A stretch of 64,000 nucleotides of DNA, taken from assembly GCA_963835465.1 (NCBI GenBank), contig CAWIFR010000006.1:586949-650948 (forward strand). Reading direction: 5' to 3'. Numbering within the stretch: position 1 is the stretch's first letter; each line of letters opens with the position of its first letter. Shown in pieces: positions 47,657 through 56,596 of the stretch. Origin of the DNA: Bog-756 sp963835465 (GTDB lineage Bacteria > Actinomycetota > Acidimicrobiia > Acidimicrobiales > RAAP-2). Under the pieces are notes generated by a model. That model was not told where the DNA came from. It was given only the letters and a program-made list of their open reading frames with translations, and searched no databases. The translations under genes were made by a program, and so were the position numbers.

Positions 47657-49114
47657 TCAGAGTGCCGGGGTGTAGCCAGCCGGCAAGTTGATGGTCTTCT
47701 TCTCGAGGAACAGCTCCAACCCGTCCTCGCCGAACTCCCGACCCACCCCGGACGCCTTGTACCCCCCGAAGGGCGACGAGAAGTCGATGGGAATGTTGGA
47801 ATTGACCATGTAGGTACCGGTGCGCACCTGACGGGCCACGGCCAGGCCGCGGTCGTTGTCACCGGTGTACACCCCACCGCACAGTCCGTAGTCTGAGTCA
47901 TTGGCGATGCGCACGGCGTCGGCCTCGTCGTCGTAGGGAATGACCGACAGCACCGGTCCGAAGATCTCCTCCTGGGCGATACGCATCGAGTTGTCCACAT
48001 CCACGAAGACCGTGGGCTCGACAAACCAACCCTTCTCGATCCCCTCGGGGCGGCCGCCGCCCACGGCGACCTTGGCGCCCTCGTCCTGACCCACCCGGAT
48101 GTAATTCTCCACCCGGTCCCGTTGGCGCTCGGCCACCAGGGGCCCGACCTCGGTGGCCGGATCGAGTGCGTCACCGACCTTCATGGCCCCGACTTGCTCG
48201 ACCAGGGCGTCGGTGACCTCGCTATACCGGTCCCGTGGGGCCAGGATGCGGGTCAACGAGATGCAGGCCTCACCGTTGTTCATGATGGCGTTGGGCAACA
48301 GGAGCGGGATGGACGACGCCAGGTCCACGTCGTCCAACAGGATGGCAGCCGACTTACCACCGAGCTCCAGGCTCACGCGCTTCAGGTTCTGGCCGCAGGC
48401 CGCGCCGATGGCCCGACCGGCCACCGTTGACCCGGTGAAGGAGACCTTGTCCACGCCGGGATGGCTCACCAGGTGGGCACCGACCTCACGACCGGCCGGC
48501 ACCACGTTGAGCACACCCTTGGGCAGGCCGGCCTCAGCGAAGATCTCGGCCAGCAGGTTGGCGTCGAGCGGGGTCTCGGGTGCGGGCTTGAACACCACGG
48601 TGCTACCCGACAACAGGGCCGGCGCCAGCTTGGCGCAGGCCAGGAAGAGCGGAACGTTCCAGGGCGTGATGGCGGCCACCACCCCTACCGGCTCCTTGGT
48701 CACCAGCACCGGTCCCATGAGCCCGTCCTTCACGGTGTCGAAGGCGAAGGTCGAGCCGAGTCCGGCGTAGTAGTCGAGGATCATGGTGGGGGCGAACACC
48801 TGGGCCAGGGATCCCCACGAGATGGGCGATCCCATCTCGTTGGAGATGAGCTCGGAGATGCCCTGCATGTCGTTGCGGATGGCGTCGGCCACCTTGGTCA
48901 GGATGGCGCCCCGCTCGGTGGGGCTCATCTGGGGCCAGGGGCCGTGCTCGAGGGCCTCCCGGGCGGCCGCCACGGCCCGGTCCACATCGGCGGTCTGGGC
49001 TTCGGGAACCCGGCCGACCAACTCCTCGGTGGTGGGCGACACCACGTCGAACACCGCAGTCGATGACGGCTCGACCCACTCCCCTCCGATGAACAGGCGA
49101 TCGTACGACTTCAT
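47657..49114 (-). CDS. Aldehyde dehydrogenase
   Basis: 485-aa NAD(P)-dependent aldehyde dehydrogenase. Motifs: AAITPWNVPLFLACAKLAPA, the general base in SLELGGKSAAILLDDVD, and catalytic cysteine in MNNGEACISLTRILAPR; C-terminal EEIFGPVLSVIPYDDEAD and GGYKASGVGREFGEDGLELF. Of a group often found in mycobacterial-type lipid or steroid degradation regions. ATG 49114 (MKSYDRLFIGGEW) follows a GGGAGGG ribosome-binding site. Unlike mmsA it keeps the general-base glutamate, so a free acid product is expected. Confidence 0.9.
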   Translation of the reverse strand: MKSYDRLFIGGEWVEPSSTAVFDVVSPTTEELVGRVPEAQTADVDRAVAAAREALEHGPWPQMSPTERGAILTKVADAIRNDMQGISELISNEMGSPISWGSLAQVFAPTMILDYYAGLGSTFAFDTVKDGLMGPVLVTKEPVGVVAAITPWNVPLFLACAKLAPALLSGSTVVFKPAPETPLDANLLAEIFAEAGLPKGVLNVVPAGREVGAHLVSHPGVDKVSFTGSTVAGRAIGAACGQNLKRVSLELGGKSAAILLDDVDLASSIPLLLPNAIMNNGEACISLTRILAPRDRYSEVTDALVEQVGAMKVGDALDPATEVGPLVAERQRDRVENYIRVGQDEGAKVAVGGGRPEGIEKGWFVEPTVFVDVDNSMRIAQEEIFGPVLSVIPYDDEADAVRIANDSDYGLCGGVYTGDNDRGLAVARQVRTGTYMVNSNIPIDFSSPFGGYKASGVGREFGEDGLELFLEKKTINLPAGYTPAL

Positions 49115-49314
49115 GGGCCCTCCCAAGCTCGAAACGGAAACCGGCGGCGAGGCGCCCCTGATGACCAGCGGCACACACCGGGCTGACGAGGGGAATCGTA
49201 GCCGGATCACCAATCTGACGCAGCGTCACCTCGAACCTGGCTACGCTCCCACGCAACGGGGGCCAGGCATCGATCCCCGGCCGAGACCCCCACCCGCGAT
49301 CCCGAGGAACCACC

Positions 49315-50427
49315 TTGCTCTCTCCCCTTGACGACTACCCGGTCCATCAGATCTCCGAACCCATGCGGTACGTGGGGACGTCCGACCGCAACTTCTATGA
49401 TCGCTATTACTTCAACGTTCACGGGGCGGCGGGCGTGCACGGCACGGAGGACGAGCTCTTCGCCGTCATCGGCGTGGGGCAGTACCCCAATCTGAGCGTG
49501 GCCGATGCGTTCGTGTCCGTCCTGTGGGGCGGAGATCACCGGGTGGTGCGTTCGTCGAAGACGCTGGGAGCGGACCGGATGGACGCCTCGGTGGGGCCTA
49601 TCCGGGTTGAAGTGCTGAAAGGACTGGAGCAGGTCCGAGTCATCGTGGAGCCCAACGAGTGGGGAATCGAGCTCGACGCAATCTACGACGGTTTCTCCGA
49701 GGCTCATCTTGAGTCACGGCATTTCGACCGCCAATTCAGTCGGGTGACCTTCGACTCGACGCGCTTCGCGCAGGTGGGCTCGTGGACCGGCACCCTGAAG
49801 GTGGGCGACCGCGAGCTGGCGCTGACCCCTGACCGGTTCTGGGGATCGAGGGACCGCTCGTGGGGGGTGCGCCCGGTGGGCGAGCCCGAACCTCCCGGTA
49901 TCCGGGTGACCGACACCGAGGGCGGATTCTTCTGGATCTATGCGCCGGTCCGGTTCGACGACCACGCACTTGTCACCATCATCCAGGAGCGACCGAGCGG
50001 TGAGCGCATCATGCAGGACGCTCACCGGGTGTTCCCACTGGGCTCGGGCCGTGAACCCGAGTGGCTGGGCCGACCCGAGCACCAGCTGCGCTTCGCCCCG
50101 GGAACCCGCTCCGTGGTGGGCGCCACCCTCTCCTACTACGGGGCCCATGGGCAGAAGACTGCGGAGGTCGACGTCGAGACCCTGCTCCCCTTCCCACTGC
50201 TGCTGGGCAGTGGCTATGGCCTCGAGCCCGACTGGAAGCACGGAATGTACCAGGGCGAGCTCGTCGTGCAGGGCCAGAGCGTCCCCCCGGCCGACCCCTC
50301 GTACTCCACGTGGGCCCTGACGGAGTACGCGGCGAAGTTCACCTACGACGGCCAGGTGGGCTACGGCATGTTCGAGTGCGCGGTCATGGGCCCCCACCGG
50401 CAGTACGGATTCACCGGCTGGGACTGA
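49315..50427 (+). CDS. Uncharacterised 370-aa protein (lipocalin-like/CrtC-AttH fold suspected)
   Basis: Soluble protein, mostly beta strands by pattern. Distinct blocks are NFYDRYYFNVHGAAGVHGTE at the N-terminus, LESRHFDRQFSRVTFDST, LTPDRFWGSRDRSWGVRPVG in the middle and SGYGLEPDWKHGMYQGELVV near the end. The FWGSRDRSWGVR element recalls carotenoid-hydratase/AttH-type beta proteins in which a Asp-Arg-Ser-Trp sequence is common, but this is a weak guess. No signal peptide. Divergent from an aldehyde dehydrogenase, convergent with the SDR fusion. Function unknown. Confidence 0.6.
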   Translation: MLSPLDDYPVHQISEPMRYVGTSDRNFYDRYYFNVHGAAGVHGTEDELFAVIGVGQYPNLSVADAFVSVLWGGDHRVVRSSKTLGADRMDASVGPIRVEVLKGLEQVRVIVEPNEWGIELDAIYDGFSEAHLESRHFDRQFSRVTFDSTRFAQVGSWTGTLKVGDRELALTPDRFWGSRDRSWGVRPVGEPEPPGIRVTDTEGGFFWIYAPVRFDDHALVTIIQERPSGERIMQDAHRVFPLGSGREPEWLGRPEHQLRFAPGTRSVVGATLSYYGAHGQKTAEVDVETLLPFPLLLGSGYGLEPDWKHGMYQGELVVQGQSVPPADPSYSTWALTEYAAKFTYDGQVGYGMFECAVMGPHRQYGFTGWD

Positions 50428-50452
50428 GTCCTACCCCGCCAACGGGGCTCGG

Positions 50453-51904
50453 TCAGGCCGCCGGGAGGCCATCCCACCCCGCCCGCGCTGCACACCATGC
50501 CCACAGCTCAGATCCGGCACGTTCGAACGTCTGCTCGTCCAGCCTGGTCCACGGTACCTTGTTCTCCCAGCGGGGACGCCGGTCCAGCCAGAACAGGCCC
50601 GAGGAGAGTCCCGGCCCGGGTGCGGCCGCCAACCACACGGCTGTGTCTGCCCCCTGCTCGGGTGTTCGGAGCACCGGTCCCATGATCTTGGCGAAGCCAG
50701 GCAGGCTGTCGCGGATGCCCGGCGTGTCGGCCCATCCCGGGTGCATGGCGTGGACCATCACACCGCTTCCGTTCAGCCGCCGTACCCACTCGTGCATCAG
50801 CACCAACTGGGCCCGCTTGACCTTGGCGTAGGCGACAGTGCCGTCGTACTCGTCGGGGCCCATCTCGAGCGTGGACAGATCGAACCGCTGGGTGTACATC
50901 CCACCGGAGGAGACCTGGATGATCCGGGAGGGCGCCGCGGCCTGCAGCCGCTCGAGGAGCAGGCCACTGAGCAGAAAGGGGGCCACCAACTGGGTCGCCA
51001 CGGTGACCTCGATCCCCTCGTCGGTCGCGGTGCGGTGCGCGGTGAGGGCGCCGGCGTTGTGGACCAACACGTCGAGCCGGTCATGGGAGAGGAGGAAGTC
51101 CTGGGCCAAGGAGCGGACGTCGTCCAACCGACTCATATCGGCCAGCAAGAAGTCGATGTCGGCGCCCGGAACGGCCTCGACCATGGTGGCTCGAGCCTTC
51201 TCCGCCCGTTCGGCGTTGCGGGCCACGAATCGCACGGTGGCCCCCAGCCGGGCCACACCGATGGCCGTGGCCAGCCCGAGCCCCGAGGTGGCCCCGGTCA
51301 CCAGCACCACCTTGCCCGCCATGGACGGGGGGTCGGACCAGCCCTCGAGGCGACTCCGCACCTCCGGTCCGATGGATGAGAAGCTGCCCACCACTGTGCC
51401 CTCCAGCGCCTTGTCCACCAGTCCGGCCACGATGGGACCGAGGGGCCGGTCCGTGAGCTCCGGGCCCGGTGGGCCCGACAGCACTCGACGGAGACCTCCC
51501 AGACCACGGTCTCCGATCCGACGGAAGGGCAGCGGGAGCAGCGGGTTGAAGAGGGATAGTGAGCCCAGCAGCACCAGGTCGGCGTCGTAGGTGAGGATCG
51601 AGCCGCCGCCCGGCCTCGGGACCACGGTGACCGTGTCCTCCGAGCGGATGGTGTCGCTCTCGCCCAGGAGGACTACACGGTGCGGCCGAACATATGCCAC
51701 CACCCGGTAGTCGAGCGACGTGACCCGGGTGCCGATCCGCACGCCTAGCCGGAAGCTGGAGCCGAGACCCACGGGCCCCACGTCCAGCCGCTGAGCGTGG
51801 GCCACTCCCGGGTCCCACTCGGCGGCGTTGGAAAACTCGGCGAGGTAGTCGAAGGTGTCCTCGGCCGACCGCTGCGATACGACCGTTCCCCGGAAGCGGG
51901 ACAT
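50453..51904 (-). CDS. START-like (SRPBCC) / short-chain dehydrogenase fusion
   Basis: 483-aa two-domain protein. Residues about 1-150 form an SRPBCC/START-like lipid-binding domain (RFRGTVVSQRSAEDTFDYLA, EFSNAAEWDPGVAHAQRLDV). Residues about 195-480 form a short-chain dehydrogenase with GKVVLVTGATSGLGLATAIG (cofactor-binding TGxxxGxG), LVHNAGALTAH, catalytic Ser in IIQVSSGGMY and YAKVKR (Y-x-x-x-K). A fused lipid-binding domain suggests a membrane-derived or acyl substrate. Divergent from the FAD oxidoreductase/DUF1365/CFA-synthase-like operon, so probably part of the same fatty-acid modification pathway. ATG 51904 is the first residue of the START-like domain. Confidence 0.88.
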   Translation of the reverse strand: MSRFRGTVVSQRSAEDTFDYLAEFSNAAEWDPGVAHAQRLDVGPVGLGSSFRLGVRIGTRVTSLDYRVVAYVRPHRVVLLGESDTIRSEDTVTVVPRPGGGSILTYDADLVLLGSLSLFNPLLPLPFRRIGDRGLGGLRRVLSGPPGPELTDRPLGPIVAGLVDKALEGTVVGSFSSIGPEVRSRLEGWSDPPSMAGKVVLVTGATSGLGLATAIGVARLGATVRFVARNAERAEKARATMVEAVPGADIDFLLADMSRLDDVRSLAQDFLLSHDRLDVLVHNAGALTAHRTATDEGIEVTVATQLVAPFLLSGLLLERLQAAAPSRIIQVSSGGMYTQRFDLSTLEMGPDEYDGTVAYAKVKRAQLVLMHEWVRRLNGSGVMVHAMHPGWADTPGIRDSLPGFAKIMGPVLRTPEQGADTAVWLAAAPGPGLSSGLFWLDRRPRWENKVPWTRLDEQTFERAGSELWAWCAARAGWDGLPAA

Positions 51905-51963
51905 CGGTGGTCCTCTCCTCTGTGCCGACCACCCCTGTTGCCGACTGTCTGATCCCCACCCCA

Positions 51964-51991
51964 AATATACTGGGGGTTCTCCCACGTCAGG
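51964..51991 (-). promoter_or_regulatory. Candidate promoter for the SDR fusion gene
   Basis: On the minus strand CCTGAC (51991-51986) and TATATT (51969-51964) are 16 bases apart, and the second is about 60 bases before the start codon. The imperfect palindrome TGGGGGTTCTCCCA (51971-51984) lies between them and might be an operator. By-eye call. Confidence 0.35.
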
Positions 51992-52070
51992 CCGGGGTCA
52001 TCCAACGGTGGTGGTCGCTACGAAGACGGATCGTCGGATTAGACCATCGAGCGAGGAGCTGACCGCAGGC

Positions 52071-53318
52071 ATGAGGATCGCAATCGTGGGAACGGGCGTG
52101 TCGGGCCTGGTCTGCGCCCATCTGTTGTCCCGGCGGCACGATGTCACCGTCTTTGAGGCCGACAGCCGTCCCGGCGGCCATGCCCACACTGTCCGGGTGG
52201 ACCTTCCCGATGAGACCCATGAGGTCGATACGGGTTTCCTCGTCTACAACGAGCGAAACTACCCAGGCCTCATCCGCTTGTTCAACCGACTGGGGGTAGC
52301 CACCAAACCCAGTGACATGAGCTTCAGTGTGTCCGACGATGTCAGCGGGGTCGAGTGGAGGGGCACCTCGTTGAGCACGCTGTTCGCCCAGCGCGGGAAC
52401 GCGGTGCGACCGGCGTTCCTCCGCATGCTGGCCGACGTGATCCGGTTCAACCGCACCGCACGAGGGCTGCTGGCTACCGATCATCCCACCCAGCGATCGC
52501 TGGCCGACCTCCTGGCCGACGGACACTGGTCACCGCAGTTCGTCAACTGGTACCTGATCCCCATGGGCTCGTCCATCTGGTCGGCCGACCCGAGTACGTT
52601 TCTCGACATGCCGGCCGTGACCTTCGCTCGGTTCTTCGACAACCACGGGCTGCTGGAATACGGCAACCAGCCTTCGTGGCGCACGGTGGTCGGCGGATCG
52701 AAGCAGTACGTCGAAGCCATCCTGGCGCCGCTGGGCCGTGCCCTCCGGCTCTCCTCGCCGGTGTCCAAAGTCACCCGCAGGATCGACGGGGTCGAGCTCC
52801 ACAGCGAGATGGGACCCGAGCGCTTCGACCACGTGGTGTTGGCCACCCACAGCGATCAGGCCCTGCGTCTGCTCTCTGATCCTTCCGCATCCGAACATGA
52901 GGTACTGAGCGCCATTCGGTACCAGGCCAACCGGGCCACGCTCCATACCGACGAGCGCCTCCTGCCCACCAACCGCCGGGCCTGGGCCAGCTGGAACTAC
53001 CACCGCCTGGCCGATCAGCCTCAGGTGGCCACCCTGACCTACCGACTTCGGAGCCTGCAAGGCATCCAATCCGCCCAGGAGCTCCTGATCACCCTCAACC
53101 GGGACGACGCCATCCGGGACGACCGGGTCCTGGCCCGGATCGACTACGCCCACCCGGTGTTCGACGTGCCCGCCATCGCCGCACAGCGCCGCCACGAGGA
53201 GCTCAACGGGGGCCGCCGCACATGGTTCTGCGGGGCCTACTGGGGCTACGGCTTCCACGAGGACGGCGTCCAGAGTGCCCGCACCGTCTGTCGTCGGCTG
53301 GCGGGCGAGGACCTGTGA
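52071..53318 (+). CDS. FAD-dependent oxidoreductase (amine-oxidase-like)
   Basis: 415-aa flavoprotein with N-terminal MRIAIVGTGVSGLVCAHLLS and VTVFEADSRPGGHAHTV, the FAD-binding fold plus GG motif of the amine-oxidase/desaturase superfamily. EVDTGFLVYNERNYPGLIRL and FCGAYWGYGFHEDGVQSA at the C-terminus are typical of the NAD/FAD protein found with DUF1365 and cyclopropane synthases. First gene of a three-gene operon with GTGA overlaps. Expected to desaturate or oxidise a fatty acyl chain in the lipid, inferred from partners. Confidence 0.87.
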   Translation: MRIAIVGTGVSGLVCAHLLSRRHDVTVFEADSRPGGHAHTVRVDLPDETHEVDTGFLVYNERNYPGLIRLFNRLGVATKPSDMSFSVSDDVSGVEWRGTSLSTLFAQRGNAVRPAFLRMLADVIRFNRTARGLLATDHPTQRSLADLLADGHWSPQFVNWYLIPMGSSIWSADPSTFLDMPAVTFARFFDNHGLLEYGNQPSWRTVVGGSKQYVEAILAPLGRALRLSSPVSKVTRRIDGVELHSEMGPERFDHVVLATHSDQALRLLSDPSASEHEVLSAIRYQANRATLHTDERLLPTNRRAWASWNYHRLADQPQVATLTYRLRSLQGIQSAQELLITLNRDDAIRDDRVLARIDYAHPVFDVPAIAAQRRHEELNGGRRTWFCGAYWGYGFHEDGVQSARTVCRRLAGEDL

Positions 53319-54118
53319 CCGTTCCGACCAGCACGCGGGCCGGCGCCGGCGTGGTGGCGGCGTCCCCCGGGTCCGAACTCCGCAGCGCCATCTACGAGGG
53401 CACCGTCGTCCACCACCGCTACGAGCCGATCGACCACCACTTCTCCTACCGGATCACCATGACCATGCTGGACCTGGACGAGATCGATGCCGTCTGCGAT
53501 CACCACCCCCTCTGGTCCGACGAGCGGGCCAATGCCGTCTCCTTCCGGCGCCGTGACTACCTGGGCGATCCCGCCTCACCCCTGGGCGATGCTGTGCGGA
53601 ACCTGGTCGAGACCCGGACCGGTCGACGACCGGAGGGGCCCATCTCCCTACTCACCCAAGTGAGGACTTGGGGATGGCTCTTCAATCCCATCAGCGTCTA
53701 CTACTGCTTTGCTCAGGACGGCATCACGGTCGAGAGCACAGTGGTCGAGGTCACCAACACCCCGTGGCACGAACGCACCGCCTATGTGCTGCCGGGCACC
53801 GGCAGTCATCTGGTGGCCAAGGAACTCCACGTGTCACCTTTCCTACCCATGGACCTTCGGCACCGGTTCATCATCGGTGAGCCCGGGCCACGCCTGGTTC
53901 TCGGCGTGGACGACCTCCGTTCCGAGGAACGGGTCTTCTCGGCATCGATGGTGCTCCGCCGCCATCCAGCCGACCGCCGCTCACTCGGCCGGGTCCTGTG
54001 GCGCTACCCACTGATGACGATGCGGGTCTCGTGGGGCATCTACCGTCAGGCGTTGGCCCTTCGGCGGCGAGGCGTGCCGTTCCACGCCCACCCCGATCGG
54101 GCGGAGACGGACCGGTGA
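53315..54118 (+). CDS. DUF1365 family protein
   Basis: 267-aa protein. Family marks: YEGTVVHHRYEPIDHHFSYR, LLTQVRTWGWLFNPISVYYC and VEVTNTPWHERTAYVLP. A conserved soluble protein of unknown biochemistry, nearly always beside a cyclopropane-fatty-acid-synthase-like methyltransferase and the FAD oxidoreductase, as here. GTG start inside the stop of the previous gene and its own TGA overlaps the next start, so the three are translationally coupled. Confidence 0.9.
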   Translation: MTVPTSTRAGAGVVAASPGSELRSAIYEGTVVHHRYEPIDHHFSYRITMTMLDLDEIDAVCDHHPLWSDERANAVSFRRRDYLGDPASPLGDAVRNLVETRTGRRPEGPISLLTQVRTWGWLFNPISVYYCFAQDGITVESTVVEVTNTPWHERTAYVLPGTGSHLVAKELHVSPFLPMDLRHRFIIGEPGPRLVLGVDDLRSEERVFSASMVLRRHPADRRSLGRVLWRYPLMTMRVSWGIYRQALALRRRGVPFHAHPDRAETDR

Positions 54119-55329
54119 ACCGGGTGGCCGAGCCACTGGCCGCCCGATTCCTCCGACTGATGGCCTCCCGGATGCACGCGGGGTCATTGACCGTGGTCGA
54201 CCGCCACGGCACCCACTCCTTCGGGTCGGGACTGCCCGAGGCCACCATGGTCGTCCACGATCAGTCGGTGTATCCAGCCATCTTGTTCGAGGGCTCGGTC
54301 GGCTTCGGACGGACCTATGCCGATGGGAAGTGGGACTGCGAGGACCTCGTCTCACTGGTCCGCATCCTGTCGGTCGGACTCCGACCGGTGACGGCCGTCC
54401 AGGACCGGGTGGGTCAGTGGTGGGGCTCGGCCACCGACTGGGCCCGCCGACTACGGCCCCCGCAACCTCGGCACGACCGCGACAACATCCAAGCCCACTA
54501 CGACCTCTCGAACGAATTCTTCGAGCTCATGCTGGACGAGACGATGATGTACTCGTCGGCCATCTTCACCCGTCCCGACATGGAGTTGGTCGAGGCCCAG
54601 CGGACCAAGCTGAACCGGCTCTGTGCGAAGCTCGGCCTCGGTCCGGAGGACCACGTGCTGGAGATCGGCACCGGCTGGGGCGGCTTCGCCGTCCACGCGG
54701 CCTCGACCTACGGCTGCCGGGTGACCACCACCACCATCTCCGATGCCCAGTTCCGCTATGCATCCAAGCGGGTGGCGGCTGCCGGGCTCAGCGACCGGGT
54801 CACCGTCCTCGAACTCGACTATCGCGACCTCACCGGCACCTACGACAAACTCGTCTCCATCGAGATGATCGAAGCGGTCGACTGGCGGCAGCACGACACG
54901 TTCTTCCGTACCTGCGCCTCCCGCCTCCGCTCCGACGGACTCATGGCCCTGCAGGCGATCACCGTGGACGACCGGAGCTACGAGCGGGCCAAGAACGGTA
55001 CCGACTTCATCAGCGAGATGATCTTTCCCGGCGGGTGCCTGCCATCGGTGGAGGCGATCACCCGTTCCCTGCGCCGGTCCACGTCCCTTACCGTCGTGGA
55101 TCTGGAGGACATCGGTCACCACTACGTAGAGACGCTGATGCGCTGGTACGAGAACCTCGATCGGAACCGGGAGGCGATCACGGCCTTGGGTCTTGACCGA
55201 CGGTTCCAGCGCCTGTGGGACTTGTACCTCTGTTATTGCGCCGGGGCCTTCGCCGAGCGCCACATCAGCGATGTGCAGATGGTGCTGGCCATGCCCGACT
55301 GGCGGGCCCCCGTGAGCGTACAGGGCTAG
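54115..55329 (+). CDS. Cyclopropane-fatty-acyl-phospholipid synthase-like methyltransferase
   Basis: 404-aa SAM-dependent lipid methyltransferase. N-terminal domain of about 120 residues, then the CFA signature DNIQAHYDLSNEFFELMLDE and MMYSSAIFTRPDMELVEAQR. The SAM motif is VLEIGTGWGGFAVHAASTYG, followed by KLVSIEMIEAVDWRQHDTFF and the late block IFPGGCLPSVEAITR. Such enzymes methylate or methylenate double bonds of phospholipid acyl chains at the membrane surface. With the FAD oxidoreductase and DUF1365 it may produce a modified (for example methylated or furan-type) fatty acid and not plain cyclopropane. Its stop overlaps the convergent NTF2-like gene. Confidence 0.9.
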   Translation: MNRVAEPLAARFLRLMASRMHAGSLTVVDRHGTHSFGSGLPEATMVVHDQSVYPAILFEGSVGFGRTYADGKWDCEDLVSLVRILSVGLRPVTAVQDRVGQWWGSATDWARRLRPPQPRHDRDNIQAHYDLSNEFFELMLDETMMYSSAIFTRPDMELVEAQRTKLNRLCAKLGLGPEDHVLEIGTGWGGFAVHAASTYGCRVTTTTISDAQFRYASKRVAAAGLSDRVTVLELDYRDLTGTYDKLVSIEMIEAVDWRQHDTFFRTCASRLRSDGLMALQAITVDDRSYERAKNGTDFISEMIFPGGCLPSVEAITRSLRRSTSLTVVDLEDIGHHYVETLMRWYENLDRNREAITALGLDRRFQRLWDLYLCYCAGAFAERHISDVQMVLAMPDWRAPVSVQG

Positions 55330-55721
55330 GTGACGCTACGGATGGCGTCCGGCTCCCAGAAGGCGCGCAGCGAGGCGATCTTGTCGTCGGCCGACCGCCG
55401 GTAGATGTAGATCCCGTCCACCTCGACCGCGGACCCACCGGCGAAGGTGATGCGGATGATCCCGACGTTGGCCGCCTCGTCACCGCAGAGGAAGGACTGA
55501 CGGATGTCGAACTTGATGGACTCGTTTGCCGCGATGACCGAGTCGTAGAAGGCCGCGATGGCCTCGGGCCCGCGGTGGCCCTTGCCCTCCGGATCGAACG
55601 CCGAGGGGCCGATGGGGTCCTCCACCACTCCGTCGTCGGCGAACAGGTCCAACCAGGCCTGCCGGTTTCGGGCCTCGACGGCGGCCATCGATCGCTGACC
55701 CAGTTCACGGGCGGTGATCAC
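55326..55721 (-). CDS. NTF2-like / SnoaL-type protein
   Basis: 131-aa cone-shaped alpha+beta protein. RSMAAVEARNRQAWLDLFAD with EDPIG and later FAGGSAVEVDGIYIYRRSAD fit the SnoaL-like/NTF2-like superfamily, many of which are isomerases, cyclases or hydrolases of small polyketide/steroid-type molecules. Its start is coupled (ATGA) to the F420-type oxidoreductase upstream, so both probably handle the same substrate. Confidence 0.8.
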   Translation of the reverse strand: MITARELGQRSMAAVEARNRQAWLDLFADDGVVEDPIGPSAFDPEGKGHRGPEAIAAFYDSVIAANESIKFDIRQSFLCGDEAANVGIIRITFAGGSAVEVDGIYIYRRSADDKIASLRAFWEPDAIRSVT

Positions 55722-56593
55722 GCTCGCACCTTGCTCATCACGTCGTCAGCGAAGCGACGGAGATTGTCCAGCTTGGTCTGCAGGGCCTCGGTGTCGGGCC
55801 CCACTGCGTAGGGCCATCGGAACCCCACGATCACATCGGTGACTCCCTGCTCTTCAAGTCGCTGGAGTCCGTCGGCCGTGTAGGCGTCAAGGGAGATCAC
55901 ATGGACTTCGAATGGCCGGTCGGCGGTGCCCTCCTCCTCACGCAGCTGGTGCAGGCGCTCTAGCAGTCCGGGCAGATCCTCGGGGTCCCCGCCCCCGTGG
56001 AGCCAGCCGTCCGAGCGCGCCGCCCGTCGGAGCGCCGCCGCGGCGTGCCCCCCGACCAGCAGGGGCAGGGGCTCGGTGGGCGTCGGGGAGATCTTGATTG
56101 GGGGGAGGTCGTACACCTCACCGTGGTATTCGAAGTAGCCGCCGGCCGAAAGGCCCTGGACGATGGCCATGGCCTCGTCCATGCGCTTGCCCCGACCCTC
56201 CCAGGGCACATCCACCAATTCGTAGTCCTCGGGCCAGGGACTGGACCCCACCCCGAGGGCCAGGCGGTTGCCAGTCATCACCGCCACCGAGGACGCCTGC
56301 TTGGCCACCAGGAGCGGGTGTCGCATGGGCAGCTTGAGCACGAACGTGATGAAGCGCAGACGTTCGGTGACGACACCCAGCGCCGGAATGAGGGAGAAGG
56401 GCTCGATGAACGGCTTGTCCTCCAGGAACTCCCGGGTGTGGTCGGGCGAGAACGGGTAGGTGGAGTCCGACTCCTTCGGGTAACACAGGCTGTCGGGAAT
56501 GACCATGCCGTCGTAGCCGGCCTCTTCGGCAGCCACGGCCAGCGGGACGTAGAACGTCGGGTCGACCATGGACTCGGCATAGGAGAAGCGCAT
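55718..56593 (-). CDS. F420-dependent LLM-class oxidoreductase
   Basis: 291-aa luciferase-like monooxygenase-fold protein. EAGYDGMVIPDSLCYP, ERLRFITFVLKLPMRHPLLV, QASSVAVMTGNRLALGVGSS and PLLVGGHAAAALRRAARSDG are characteristic of F420-dependent members (the TIGR03619-like group). It would transfer hydride between coenzyme F420 and an organic substrate. Coupled to the NTF2-like gene and 3 bases behind a small conserved protein; this operon faces the cyclopropane-synthase operon. Confidence 0.88.
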   Translation of the reverse strand: MRFSYAESMVDPTFYVPLAVAAEEAGYDGMVIPDSLCYPKESDSTYPFSPDHTREFLEDKPFIEPFSLIPALGVVTERLRFITFVLKLPMRHPLLVAKQASSVAVMTGNRLALGVGSSPWPEDYELVDVPWEGRGKRMDEAMAIVQGLSAGGYFEYHGEVYDLPPIKISPTPTEPLPLLVGGHAAAALRRAARSDGWLHGGGDPEDLPGLLERLHQLREEEGTADRPFEVHVISLDAYTADGLQRLEEQGVTDVIVGFRWPYAVGPDTEALQTKLDNLRRFADDVMSKVRA

Positions 56594-56596
56594 GAC

